This document shows positions 45,481 to 54,494 of a stretch of 64,000 nt of DNA, piece by piece. The DNA comes from Polaribacter sp. L3A8 (GTDB lineage Bacteria > Bacteroidota > Bacteroidia > Flavobacteriales > Flavobacteriaceae). The notes under the pieces were generated by a model that saw only the letters and a program-made list of their open reading frames with translations, was not told where the DNA came from and did no database searches. Numbering within the stretch: position 1 is the first letter of the stretch; each line of letters starts with the position of its first letter. Both the position numbers and the translations under genes were made by a program. The DNA is taken from NCBI RefSeq assembly GCF_009796785.1, contig NZ_CP047026.1, positions 3,144,501 through 3,208,500 of the forward strand, given 5' to 3'.

Positions 45481-46746
45481 TTAAGAGGCTTTTATAATTA
45501 AAATATCATTAATATTTGTAGTAAATTTAGAAGATAATCTTTCTTGACGCATTTTCCAAGTACGTTTTAAATCTTGGTTTCCTAATTTAATTTTATCAGA
45601 TTTAAACTTTTTATTCAGTTTATCAATTGCAGACATTAAAGGTTTGTGTTTTGGGTTTTCACTTGAAAATAAATCCAATTGAAAATTATCATTGGGCACT
45701 AAACCTGTAACAATAACACCTGCTCTTTTGTATTTAACACCAGTTTTAAAAATAGTTTTTACGGCTTCTACTGCTGCGTTGGCAATGGTTAACGTAGAAT
45801 CTGTTGGCGAAGAAAATACAACCGTTATGTTTTCTCTATGTTGTTGCATTTCTTTTTTATGTCGATCGCTAGAAAGTTGTACAATTAACATGTGGCAACT
45901 AGATTTTTGATTCCTTAATTTCTCTGCACAACTAGCTGCAAAGGTAGAAATACGTTCTTTTATATTATTGATATCAGAATACGTGTACTCGAAACTTCTA
46001 GTAGTTGCAATCATCTTTTTAGAAGAAACCGCATCTTCTAAAGGAATTTTAGAAATGCCTTGTAAATCTTTCTGCAAACGCCATTCTACAATAGAAAATT
46101 CTTTTAAAACCCAATCGCTAGAAAGTTGTGTAAAATCATAGGCAGTAATACAACCTTTGTCTTGCAAGCGTTTTTTTAAACGACTTCCAATTCCCCAAAC
46201 ATTGCCAATTTTTGTCCATTTTAAAGCTTTAATTCTTTTTTCATCAGAATCTATAATACAAATTCCTTTAGATTGCTTAATGTTAGAACGTGCAATTTTG
46301 TTAGCAACTTTCGTCAACGCTTTGGTGGGCGCAACACCCACACAAGTTGGTATTCCGGTCCATTTTAAAATTCTGCTTCTAATTTTTGTAGCATATTCTG
46401 GTAAATCATAATTTTCAAAACCTTTTAATTCTAAAAAAGATTCATCAATAGAATAGACTTCTACGTCTGGCGAAAAATCTGCTAAAATATTCATTACTCT
46501 CGCACTCATATCTCCGTATAACGGATAGTTAGAAGATAAAACAGTAATATTATTTGCTTTACAAAAAGCATCCCATTTAAAAATAGGCGCACCAAAAGGC
46601 AGTTGTAATTTCTTAGCTTCATCGCTCATAGAAATAACACAACCATCATTATTGCTTAAAATAGCAACAGGTTTTCCTTGTAAGTTGGGGTTAAAAACCC
46701 GCTCACAAGAAGCATAAAAATTATTACAATCTACGAGTGCAAACAT
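45481..46746 (-). CDS. umuC: Y-family DNA polymerase, UmuC type
   Basis: A 421-residue error-prone translesion polymerase. The palm residues are visible in MFALVDCNNFYASCERVFNP (first metal Asp) and VYSIDESFLEL (catalytic Asp-Glu pair); GIPTCVGVAPTKALTKVANK and the helix-hairpin-helix region WTKIGNVWGIGSRLKKRL follow, and the C-terminal little finger ends with a UmuC-type tail. It works with the UmuD-like protein encoded downstream, probably in SOS mutagenesis; no LexA box was identified with confidence. Confidence 0.94.
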   Translation of the reverse strand: MFALVDCNNFYASCERVFNPNLQGKPVAILSNNDGCVISMSDEAKKLQLPFGAPIFKWDAFCKANNITVLSSNYPLYGDMSARVMNILADFSPDVEVYSIDESFLELKGFENYDLPEYATKIRSRILKWTGIPTCVGVAPTKALTKVANKIARSNIKQSKGICIIDSDEKRIKALKWTKIGNVWGIGSRLKKRLQDKGCITAYDFTQLSSDWVLKEFSIVEWRLQKDLQGISKIPLEDAVSSKKMIATTRSFEYTYSDINNIKERISTFAASCAEKLRNQKSSCHMLIVQLSSDRHKKEMQQHRENITVVFSSPTDSTLTIANAAVEAVKTIFKTGVKYKRAGVIVTGLVPNDNFQLDLFSSENPKHKPLMSAIDKLNKKFKSDKIKLGNQDLKRTWKMRQERLSSKFTTNINDILIIKAS

Positions 46747-46812
46747 GCTATAAAAGTATCAAAAAATAGCAGGCAAAATGGTGTTGTTAATATCTTAATC
46801 GAAGAAAAAAAT

Positions 46813-48324
46813 CTAATTTTTAAGAGACTTGTTAGTTACCTTATTATAAGCGCTTTTTAGATTTATAATTATAGGTTCCATTTCGTCTAAATTAAGATGA
46901 CCAAAACCAAAACGAATAGCGCAAGTGTTTTTATCTTGATAAAGAACTGTTTTGGGTAGAAATAAATCGTGCTTTTCTGCTTCTTCGGCTAGTTTTACTA
47001 AAGATATATGCTGCTGAAATTGTAACCAAATTGCTAATCCGCCAGCAGGAATTTCCCATTGTGCCGTTTCAGAAAAATATTGTGTTAAGAGTTTACATAA
47101 ACAATCGCGTCTTTGTTTATAGATGATGATGTTTTTTTTCATCAAACGATAAATTTCACCTTCATTAATTAATTCGGATAACATTTGTTGCTGAATTAAA
47201 TCGCCTTGTGCATCTAATAATTGTAAATAGTTTTTTGCTTCTGAAATTAAGTTTTCTGGTGCTATTACAAATCCTGTTTGAAAACTAGGGAATAATGATT
47301 GTCCTAATTTCCCTAAATAAATAACCATTCCGTTAACATCTGCGCTTGCCATTGGTAACATGGCAGAACCTTCGAACTGAAAATCGTAATCGTAATCATC
47401 TTCAATAATAGCAAAACCATATGCTGCAGCTAATTGCATTAAAGCTAAACGGCGCTCTACACTTAATTTTACCATTGTTGGGTAATCTCTATGTGCACAT
47501 ATATAGATACATCTAATACTGCCTTTTATAAAATGTTTTCTAATATAGTCTATGTCTAAACCATTGGCATCTACAGGAATTGTTTTTATGGTTGCGCCTG
47601 CTTGCTGAAAAATCATATTAGCGGCATAATTACTTAATTGACCAACTAAAACGACATCGTTTTGTTTTATCAATAATTGAGAAACAATGTACAAACTCAT
47701 TTCTGTACTACGTGTACTTATTAAATTGTTAGGTTTGATGTGAAAACCTCTTGTTGCATTTAAATAATTAGAGAGCTGTGTTTGAAATAAGGAATGAGAA
47801 GACTCATTAGATTTATTCCATTTTTTTATCAACGTTTTTCGATTCATAGCCGCACTATACCATCTAGAAAATTGATGAACAGGGTGCAAACGTAAATCTG
47901 GTTTTCCATCATTAATAATATACTTTGCATCTGTTAACTGCGTAGTTGATGCTAAATGAAATGATTTTTGAAAAGGAAACCCTGTTGTTTTTGCGTAATT
48001 GTATGCTTGGTTTATTTTTTGTGAAGTCGCTTTTATTTTTGCTGTTTTTAATTCTGGTTCTAAAATAAAAGTGCCCTTATTGGGTATGATTTCTACCCAA
48101 CCTTGTGAGGCTAATTCTTCGTAAATTGCAACAGCGGTATTTCTATGGATGTTTAATAACTGACCAAATACGCGAGTTCCTGGTAAAAGAGTTCCTTTTG
48201 TTAAATAGCCACGTTGTATTGCATTTATAATTTGCTGTGCAACTTGTATGTACACAGGTTGAGGTGTCGATTTATCGAAATTAATTAATTGTTTAAAAAG
48301 TATATTAACCGGACTATCTATCAT
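46813..48324 (-). CDS. MocR/PdxR-type GntR regulator without the PLP lysine
   Basis: A 503-residue fusion of a GntR winged helix (about 20-90; PVYIQVAQQIINAIQRGYL, then NIHRNTAVAIYEELASQGWV) and a fold-type I aminotransferase-like domain (about 135-495). The cofactor Asp region is intact (IIEDDYDYDF, near D310), but where the family has a Ser-Lys pair in the motif [YI]xGxFSKxLFP, this protein has YLGKLGQSLFP: Gln342 replaces the Schiff-base lysine, and Gln349 replaces the phosphate-binding Arg. It may bind PLP non-covalently or another ligand. It is divergent from a TonB receptor-bioB pair, which is probably its target. The DNA codon is CAA, unambiguous. Confidence 0.88.
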   Translation of the reverse strand: MIDSPVNILFKQLINFDKSTPQPVYIQVAQQIINAIQRGYLTKGTLLPGTRVFGQLLNIHRNTAVAIYEELASQGWVEIIPNKGTFILEPELKTAKIKATSQKINQAYNYAKTTGFPFQKSFHLASTTQLTDAKYIINDGKPDLRLHPVHQFSRWYSAAMNRKTLIKKWNKSNESSHSLFQTQLSNYLNATRGFHIKPNNLISTRSTEMSLYIVSQLLIKQNDVVLVGQLSNYAANMIFQQAGATIKTIPVDANGLDIDYIRKHFIKGSIRCIYICAHRDYPTMVKLSVERRLALMQLAAAYGFAIIEDDYDYDFQFEGSAMLPMASADVNGMVIYLGKLGQSLFPSFQTGFVIAPENLISEAKNYLQLLDAQGDLIQQQMLSELINEGEIYRLMKKNIIIYKQRRDCLCKLLTQYFSETAQWEIPAGGLAIWLQFQQHISLVKLAEEAEKHDLFLPKTVLYQDKNTCAIRFGFGHLNLDEMEPIIINLKSAYNKVTNKSLKN

Positions 48325-48353
48325 TTTAAAACTGGACTAGTTTAGTCGTCCGG
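48309..48353. promoter_or_regulatory. Candidate MocR operator cluster (GGACTA repeats)
   Basis: CCGGACTA (48309-48316) and CTGGACTA (48332-48339) are direct repeats 23 bp apart, and TAGTCGTCCGG (48343-48353) is an inverted, slightly spaced version. The first copy lies in the first codons of the regulator gene, the others in the 67-bp gap to the receptor gene. MocR-type regulators commonly bind direct repeats about two turns apart, so this is a good operator candidate. Confidence 0.55.
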
Positions 48354-48391
48354 AAAGTTACGACTTTTGCATGGTATTTAAATTACTATTT

Positions 48392-50215
48392 ATGAAAATT
48401 AAAATTGCGTTAGTTAGCACCCTTATTTTTTCTGCTTTACAGATAAATGCTCAGGTAGCTCCTATAAAAAGAGACACTTTAAAAGAAATTGTAATTACAT
48501 CTACTAGAATAGATTTGCCTTTTAAAGAGAATTCTAGAACGATAGATGTTATTTCATCCGAAGTAATAAAGAATAGTGCTGCTACAAATGTTGCAGATTT
48601 ATTACAGCAAGTTGCAGGTGTAGATATTAGAAGAAGAGGAACTGCAGGTAGTCAGGCAGATTTATATATTAGAGGTGGTGGTTTCGATCAAACATTACTT
48701 TTAATTGATGGCATTAAAATGGATGATGCACAAACAGGACATCACACCATGAATGCCGCTTTACCTATTGAAGTTATAGAAAGAATAGAGATTATTAAAG
48801 GTCCTGCTGCTAGAGTTTTCGGTCAAAATGCATTTACAGGAGCTATAAATATTGTAACTAAAAGTAAATTAGAGGATACGGTTTCTGCAAATGTAGAAGC
48901 GGGCTCTTTTGGTCAAATTAATCGTTCTATTACTGTTGGTAAAGAATTTGAAAACACCTCTATTATAGCACATGCAGGTGTTTTACAATCGAACGGTTAT
49001 AGAAATAATTCTGATTATGAAAATAAAAATTATTTCTTAAAAGGTGTTTTTAATAAAGAAAAGCAACCTATAGAAGTAATTGCTACTTTTTTTGATAAAA
49101 AGTATGGCGCAGAAAATTTTTATACGACCAATCCAGATTGGCATGAGTATGAAGAAACTCAGAATAGTTTATTAGGAGTGTCAACAACTTTTAGAACCGA
49201 AAAATTTAAGATTACACCAAGAGTTTATTGGAAAAGAGGTCAAGATATATTTTTATTAAAAAGAGATGATCCTAGTTTTTTTAGAAACCTACATATTACC
49301 AATAAAGTAGGTGTAGAAACCAATGCATCTTATACATCAGATTTAGGAGTTACAGGTTTTGGAGTAGATGTTTCTAGAGTTTTTATCAGCAGTAATAATT
49401 TAGGAAAAAGAAATAGAACCATGGCTAATTTATTTTTAGAACATCGTTTTAAATTTGCTGATGACAAGTTGGATGTTACTCCAGGTGTTGCTGTTACTTA
49501 TTTTTCTGATTTTAAATTTCATGCGTTTCCAGGGCTAGATGTTGGGTACCAATTTTCTGAAAACTTAAAAGTCTACGGAAACTTAGGTGTTACGTATAGA
49601 ATACCAACGTATACAGATTTGTATTATAATGATCCAGGAACTATAGGAAATGAAAATTTAGAGCCAGAAGAAGCGTTTGCACAAGAAATAGGATTAAAGT
49701 ATAATACAGGAAGGTTTACAACTTCTGTAGCAATTTTTAATAGAGATGCTACTGACTTAATTGATTTTATTAGAGAAAATACTACAATCTCTAAATATAC
49801 AGCTACTAACATTGCAAAAGTAAATACCAAAGGTTTTGAGGCAAATGCAGATTATCATTTTAAATTAAGTGATTTTAAACAAACATTATCTTTTGGGTAT
49901 ACTTTTTTAGATGATGATATTTTAGAAGAGAATAAAGACTTATCTCGTTATTCTTTAAACACGTTAAGACATCAATTTATAACTCGTTTTGCAAGTAAAT
50001 TCTTTAAAAATGTAAGACAAAATATTATTTACAAATATGCAGAGAGAACTGTTGGTACAAGTTATAATGTTTGGGATGCTTCTATAATTGTAGATGTTGA
50101 TAAATTTAGTTTTACAATTACTGCTAGTAATATTTTTGATGCAGATTATATAGAATCTGGTTTTGTACCAATGCCACCAAGTAATGTTTTATTTGGTTTG
50201 CGTTATGCATTTTAA
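48392..50215 (+). CDS. TonB-dependent receptor, BtuB-like, linked to bioB
   Basis: A receptor of about 607 residues: signal peptide MKIKIALVSTLIFSALQINAQ, TonB-box region DTLKEIVITSTR, plug domain (about 40-150; NVADLLQQVAGVDIRRRG) and a 22-strand barrel (ending FGLRYAF). The ATG at 48392 gives a better signal peptide than the in-frame start at 48371. The compact size and lack of an N-terminal CarboxypepD_reg domain point to a vitamin or metal-chelate receptor rather than a glycan receptor. bioB begins 17 bases later, so uptake of biotin or a related cofactor is a reasonable guess but not shown. Confidence 0.9.
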   Translation: MKIKIALVSTLIFSALQINAQVAPIKRDTLKEIVITSTRIDLPFKENSRTIDVISSEVIKNSAATNVADLLQQVAGVDIRRRGTAGSQADLYIRGGGFDQTLLLIDGIKMDDAQTGHHTMNAALPIEVIERIEIIKGPAARVFGQNAFTGAINIVTKSKLEDTVSANVEAGSFGQINRSITVGKEFENTSIIAHAGVLQSNGYRNNSDYENKNYFLKGVFNKEKQPIEVIATFFDKKYGAENFYTTNPDWHEYEETQNSLLGVSTTFRTEKFKITPRVYWKRGQDIFLLKRDDPSFFRNLHITNKVGVETNASYTSDLGVTGFGVDVSRVFISSNNLGKRNRTMANLFLEHRFKFADDKLDVTPGVAVTYFSDFKFHAFPGLDVGYQFSENLKVYGNLGVTYRIPTYTDLYYNDPGTIGNENLEPEEAFAQEIGLKYNTGRFTTSVAIFNRDATDLIDFIRENTTISKYTATNIAKVNTKGFEANADYHFKLSDFKQTLSFGYTFLDDDILEENKDLSRYSLNTLRHQFITRFASKFFKNVRQNIIYKYAERTVGTSYNVWDASIIVDVDKFSFTITASNIFDADYIESGFVPMPPSNVLFGLRYAF

Positions 50216-50232
50216 TACATGAAAAATTAGCT

Positions 50233-51315
50233 ATGAGTGAAGTTAGGCATAATTGGACAAAAGAAGAGGTCTTAGAAATTTATAACAAACCCTTAATGGA
50301 GTTGTTGTACGAAGCTGCAACTATTCATAGAAAACAACATGATCCTAATGTAGTGCAGGTGTCAACTTTATTGTCAATAAAAACAGGTGGTTGTTCTGAG
50401 GATTGTGGTTATTGCCCACAAGCAGCAAGATATCATACCAATGTAGAAGGTAATGATTTAATGACTGTAAACCAGGTAAAAGCACAAGCGTTAAGTGCAA
50501 AAGAAAGCGGAAGTTCTAGAGTTTGTATGGGAGCCGCTTGGAGAAATGTAAAAGACGGACCAGAATTTGACCAGGTTTTAGATATGGTGAGAACTGTAAA
50601 TAAATTAGAAATGGAGGTTTGTTGTACGTTAGGTATGGTCACCGAAAACCAGGCTAAAAGGTTGGCAGAAGCAGGTTTGTATGCATACAATCATAATCTA
50701 GATTCGTCAGAAGAATATTACAAAGAAGTAATTTCTACAAGAGGTTATCAAGATCGGTTAGATACTATTAAGAATGTGCGTAAAACAAATGTTACTGTTT
50801 GTTCTGGCGGAATTATTGGTATGGGAGAAGCAGCTGAGGATAGAGCAGGCATGTTAGTTGCTTTGTCTACCTTAAATCCACAACCAGAATCTACACCTAT
50901 TAATGCGTTAGTTGCGGTTGAAGGAACTCCTCTGGAGGATGAAAAACCCGTTGAAATTTGGGACATGATTCGTATGGTAGCAACAACCAGAATTGTTTTG
51001 CCAGAAACGCAGGTTCGTTTATCTGCAGGAAGAACTCAAATGAGTAGAGAAGGGCAAGCAATGTGTTTCTTTGCGGGTGCAAATTCTATTTTTGCGGGCG
51101 ATAAATTATTAACAACTCCAAACCCTGATGTAAATGAGGATCTAAAAATGTTTAAACTATTAGGATTAAATCCGCAAAAGCCATTTACAAAAAAAGTACA
51201 ACCAGAAACTGTATCTGCAGAAGATTCTAAATATCAATCTTTAAAAGAAAAACCAAAATGGACAAGACCAGGCCATAAAATTGATAGAAATGAAGCAGCA
51301 AGACTAAAATCATAG
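50233..51315 (+). CDS. bioB: Biotin synthase
   Basis: Radical SAM enzyme that inserts sulfur into dethiobiotin. The 360-residue protein has the SAM cluster motif CSEDCGYCPQ (CxxxCxxC), and other conserved parts CMGAAWRNVKDG, CCTLGMVT, YNHNLDSSEEYY and VRLSAGRTQMSREGQ; cysteines for the auxiliary 2Fe-2S cluster are in VCMGA and CCTLG, VCSGG. Normal length with a short charged C-terminal extension. It is probably co-transcribed with the TonB receptor upstream. No other bio genes are in the window. Confidence 0.97.
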   Translation: MSEVRHNWTKEEVLEIYNKPLMELLYEAATIHRKQHDPNVVQVSTLLSIKTGGCSEDCGYCPQAARYHTNVEGNDLMTVNQVKAQALSAKESGSSRVCMGAAWRNVKDGPEFDQVLDMVRTVNKLEMEVCCTLGMVTENQAKRLAEAGLYAYNHNLDSSEEYYKEVISTRGYQDRLDTIKNVRKTNVTVCSGGIIGMGEAAEDRAGMLVALSTLNPQPESTPINALVAVEGTPLEDEKPVEIWDMIRMVATTRIVLPETQVRLSAGRTQMSREGQAMCFFAGANSIFAGDKLLTTPNPDVNEDLKMFKLLGLNPQKPFTKKVQPETVSAEDSKYQSLKEKPKWTRPGHKIDRNEAARLKS

Positions 51316-51423
51316 AAGGTTGTTTTTTAAACTAGTTTGATGATTTTTACTCATGTTATTTTGATAATATTAAGTAACGTTTTATTTGTAGTGCATAATG
51401 AATTAAAAAGGGGAAGTAAGAGA

Positions 51424-51456
51424 AAGCTTTGACACATTGGTGTCAGGGCTTTTTTG
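51424..51456 (+). terminator. Terminator downstream of bioB
   Basis: TGACAC (51430-51435) and GTGTCA (51440-51445) close an ATTG loop, with extra pairing of AAGC to GGCTT and a T-run. It lies about 110 bases after the bioB stop. The rest of the gap 51316-51702 is AT-rich and shows no gene. Confidence 0.7.
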
Positions 51457-51702
51457 TTTTTTAATAATTATTAAAAATTTTATGTAACAAAATTAAGTTT
51501 TAAACTACTTATAAGAGAAGTTTAACGATACTTAGTACTTTAATTCTATTCATTTTTAATATTTATTAAAGTTTAAAACCAACCAAATTGCGCTTTTTAA
51601 AGTTGGATAAAGTAAAAATGAGTTTCTCTTATAATGATAGAATAACGTGTTCTATTCAGTCAAAAAACTTTATATTTATTCACTTTTTTAAAACAAACTG
51701 CT

Positions 51703-52275
51703 ATGATGGAATGGTTTCAAGAATTAACTACTTTCGAAAAGACCTATTGGGTAATTACCGGGATTTCTACATGTATGTTTTTGTTGGTTTTAATAACCAC
51801 AATAATTGGTGCAGAAACAGATGATATTGGTGATGTAGATGCCGAAATTGATGCAGATACTGGAGCCGGATTTCAGTTTTTTACTTTAAAAAACTTAGTT
51901 GCTTTTTTTACCATTTTTGGATGGAGTGGAATTGCAAGCATGGATGCAGGAAATGCTACAGGAACTACCATTATTATTTCTGTATTTTCTGGTTTGTTAA
52001 TGATGTTTGTAATGGCAGCATTATTTTATTACATCAGTAAATTATCTTCTAGCGGAACTTTAAAAATGAAAAATGCTTTAAATACTATTGGCGAAGTGTA
52101 TTTAACGGTTGGTGCAAATAGATCTAAAACAGGTAAAATTCAGATTAAAATTCAAGGAGCTTTAAGAGAATTAGAAGCCTTAACAGATTGTAATGAAGAT
52201 TTAAAACAAGGAAAAATAATTAAAGTAATAGAAGTAACAAATAACGGAATATTAATAGTAGAACCTCAAAATTAA
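51703..52275 (+). CDS. NfeD-like membrane protein, flotillin partner
   Basis: A 190-residue protein with about three hydrophobic segments (WVITGISTCMFLLVLITTII, LVAFFTIFGWSGIAS, and TIIISVFSGLLMMFVMAALF) and a C-terminal OB-like domain (about 125-190; LNTIGEVYLTVGANRSKTGK) as in NfeD/YuaF proteins. Such proteins sit beside flotillin genes and act together in membrane organisation. The flotillin gene starts nine bases after this stop. An acidic loop (about 40-55, DDIGDVDAEIDAD) faces the outside or periplasm. Confidence 0.82.
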   Translation: MMEWFQELTTFEKTYWVITGISTCMFLLVLITTIIGAETDDIGDVDAEIDADTGAGFQFFTLKNLVAFFTIFGWSGIASMDAGNATGTTIIISVFSGLLMMFVMAALFYYISKLSSSGTLKMKNALNTIGEVYLTVGANRSKTGKIQIKIQGALRELEALTDCNEDLKQGKIIKVIEVTNNGILIVEPQN

Positions 52276-52284
52276 AAAAAAGCT

Positions 52285-53700
52285 ATGTTAAACTTTATGG
52301 TATTACAAGCCAGTCAATTTGCTGGATTAATCGGAATCGGAATTGCAATTCTCTTCGTTTTTATATTGCTAATTGCAATGGTAAAACGGTATAAAAGATG
52401 TCCTTCAGACAGAATTTTGGTTGTTTATGGAAAAGTAGGTGGAGGAGAATCTGCTAAATGTATTCATGGTGGAGCCGCATTTATCTTTCCAGTAATTCAA
52501 GATTATCAATTTTTAGATTTAACACCAATTTCTATAGAAGTAAATTTGGTAAACGCACTTTCTAAGCAAAATATTCGTGTAAATGTACCAAGTAGATTTA
52601 CAATTGGGGTTTCTACAGAACCAGGAATTATGCAAAATGCTGCAGAACGTTTATTAGGTTTAGACCAAGACAGTATTCAAGATTTAGCACAAGAAATTAT
52701 TTTTGGTCAATTGCGTTTGGTAGTTGCATCGATGGATATTGAAGAAATTAACAATGACAGAGATAAGTTTTTAACCAATATTTCTCAATCTGTAGAAACA
52801 GAGTTAAAGAAAGTAGGATTAAAATTAATCAACGTAAATATTACAGATATTGTTGATGAATCTGGTTATATAGAAGCTTTAGGTAAAGAAGCAGCTGCAC
52901 ACGCAATTAACGCAGCAAGAAAATCGGTTGCAGAAAAAAATAGAGATGGTTCTATTGGAGAAGCGAATGCAGTACAAGATGAAAGAACACAAGTTGCAGC
53001 AGCAAACGCACAAGCAGTAGAAGGAGAAAATATTGCGAAAATTAATGTAGCAAATTCAGACTCTTTAAGAAGACAAAGAGAAGCAGAGGCAGAACGTACA
53101 GCAATTGCATCAGAAAAGGTACAAACAGCAAATGCGTTAAAAGAATCTTATGCTGCAGAGCAAGAAGCAGAGGTTGCCAGAGCAGAAAGAGAACGTTCAT
53201 CTCAATTAGCAGATATAATTGTACCTGCAGAAATTGATAAACGTAAAGTAGAAATAGATGCAGAAGCAAGAGCAGAAAACATTAGAAGAATTGCAAAAGG
53301 AGAGGCAGATGCAATTTTGTTTAAAGCACAAGCAGAAGCACAAGGTTTGTATGAAGTTTTAACAAAGCAAGCAGCTGGTTTAGATCAAATTGTAAAAGCG
53401 GCAGGAAACGATTCTCAAAACGCAGCCTTATTATTAATTGCAGATAAATTACCAGAATTGGTAAAAACACAAGCAGATGCAATTAAAAATATTAAGATTG
53501 ATAAAGTTACTGTTTGGGAAAACGGTGGAGGAAAAGATGGCAAAACATCAACATCTAACTTTATTTCTGGTATGTATAAAGCAGTACCACCATTACAAGA
53601 AATGTTTAATATGGCAGGTATGGAGTTGCCAAGTTATTTAAAAGGGAAAGATATTCCAGCAGAGGTATCTGCAGAGATTATTGAGGATAAAGAGAATTAG
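52285..53700 (+). CDS. Flotillin-like SPFH protein
   Basis: A 471-residue flotillin. The N-terminal membrane segment (GLIGIGIAILFVFILLIAMV) is followed by the SPFH domain (about 45-230; CIHGGAAFIFPVIQDYQFLD), then a long Ala/Glu-rich coiled coil with the repeated AEAE/AERE pattern (about 235-370) and a hydrophobic C-terminal part. It should form oligomers in lipid microdomains. It is encoded directly after its NfeD-like partner and before a terminator. Confidence 0.93.
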   Translation: MLNFMVLQASQFAGLIGIGIAILFVFILLIAMVKRYKRCPSDRILVVYGKVGGGESAKCIHGGAAFIFPVIQDYQFLDLTPISIEVNLVNALSKQNIRVNVPSRFTIGVSTEPGIMQNAAERLLGLDQDSIQDLAQEIIFGQLRLVVASMDIEEINNDRDKFLTNISQSVETELKKVGLKLINVNITDIVDESGYIEALGKEAAAHAINAARKSVAEKNRDGSIGEANAVQDERTQVAAANAQAVEGENIAKINVANSDSLRRQREAEAERTAIASEKVQTANALKESYAAEQEAEVARAERERSSQLADIIVPAEIDKRKVEIDAEARAENIRRIAKGEADAILFKAQAEAQGLYEVLTKQAAGLDQIVKAAGNDSQNAALLLIADKLPELVKTQADAIKNIKIDKVTVWENGGGKDGKTSTSNFISGMYKAVPPLQEMFNMAGMELPSYLKGKDIPAEVSAEIIEDKEN

Positions 53701-53728
53701 TTTATTTAAAAAATATAAGTTTTAATTT

Positions 53729-53765
53729 AAACCATCATTCATGTTTTAGAATGATGGTTTTTTTG
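53729..53765 (+). terminator. Terminator of the nfeD-flotillin operon
   Basis: AAACCATCATTC (53729-53740) and GAATGATGGTTT (53749-53760) form a perfect 12-bp stem followed by a T-run. Confidence 0.9.
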
Positions 53766-53906
53766 TAAGTAATTTATTTTCATTTTATGAACTTAAAAGA
53801 TGATTAGAATATGGTAGATTAAATAATCATTAAATAGGTGTTTCTACACGTGCTTAGATTGTTTGTTTTTAGTAACTTGCAGCTGTAAAATAGTAATTCT
53901 CCCAAT

Positions 53907-54062
53907 ATGAAAGCTTGCCCAAACTGTAAATCTGTATCTAGACATAGAATGAAAAGAAATAATTTTGTAAAACTAATACCAGGTACAAAAGCATATGCTT
54001 GTGATAATTGTAATACTCAGTATACGTGGTTTTCTTTTATAAATCGTTCTTTTAAAGTATAA
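53907..54062 (+). CDS. 51-residue zinc-ribbon protein, copy 1
   Basis: A short gene of 51 residues. It starts MKACPNCKSVSRHRM and ends QYTWFSFINRSFKV, with two CxxC knuckles (C4/C7 and C32/C35) spaced like a zinc ribbon and a basic stretch between. A paralogue of the same length lies 276 bases downstream. Coding is supported by that conservation: the two differ at many DNA positions, mostly silent or conservative, while frame, length and both CxxC pairs are kept. It has its own terminator. Function unknown; the basic, zinc-binding nature would fit nucleic-acid or ribosome binding, which is only a guess. Confidence 0.85.
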   Translation: MKACPNCKSVSRHRMKRNNFVKLIPGTKAYACDNCNTQYTWFSFINRSFKV

Positions 54063-54063
54063 C

Positions 54064-54102
54064 AAAAAGCCTCACTATTTTAAAAATTGTGAGGCTTTTT
54101 TA
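54064..54102 (+). terminator. Terminator of zinc-ribbon copy 1
   Basis: AAAAAGCCTCAC (54064-54075) pairs with GTGAGGCTTTTT (54089-54100) right after the stop codon. The remaining bases to 54337 are AT-rich and show a small palindrome TTCTATT/AATAGAA near 54140 but no gene. Confidence 0.85.
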
Positions 54103-54337
54103 TGAGCTATTTCCTAAATTAAATAACTTAATATCCTTTCTATTCTAAAATAGAATAAATGAATTAGCGGTAATAATGTTTTTTAAAATGTATTCGTAAG
54201 TTACTTACAATCATTGTTTAATGTTGTAAACAGGGGAATATATCTATTAATTATAATATATAAATCAGGTAATCTAGAATATATTTATCCTTTATAATCT
54301 CACTAAATTTCAAGTGTCTAACCAAACAGTAATAATT

Positions 54338-54493
54338 ATGAAAGCTTGCCCAAGATGTAAATCTGTGTCTAGGCATAGAATGAGAAGAAACCCTATTACT
54401 AAATTAATTCCTGGTGCTAGAGCATATGCTTGCGATCATTGTAATACACAGTATACATGGTTTCCTTTTATCAATCGTTCTTTTAAAGTTTAA
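54338..54493 (+). CDS. 51-residue zinc-ribbon protein, copy 2
   Basis: A paralogue of the gene at 53907, again 51 residues: MKACPRCKSVSRHRMRR at the start, KLIPGARAYACDHCNT in the middle and the same FINRSFKV end. C4/C7 and C32/C35 are conserved. Compared with copy 1, differences are N6R, K16R, NFV to ITK, T28R-type changes, N34H and S43P, all in the linker or between knuckles. It too is followed immediately by a GCCTCAC/GTGAGGC terminator, so the duplication included gene and terminator. I do not recognise a characterised family. Confidence 0.85.
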   Translation: MKACPRCKSVSRHRMRRNPITKLIPGARAYACDHCNTQYTWFPFINRSFKV

Positions 54494-54494
54494 A

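Noticed and set aside
51588..51824. 78-codon open frame ahead of the NfeD-like gene
   Set aside because: It overlaps the NfeD-like gene in another frame, has no recognisable features and lies in the promoter region.
54137..54153. Palindrome TTCTATT/AATAGAA as a second Fur box
   Set aside because: The half-sites are in the opposite order from the feo palindrome, the pair is AT-only, and no iron gene follows.
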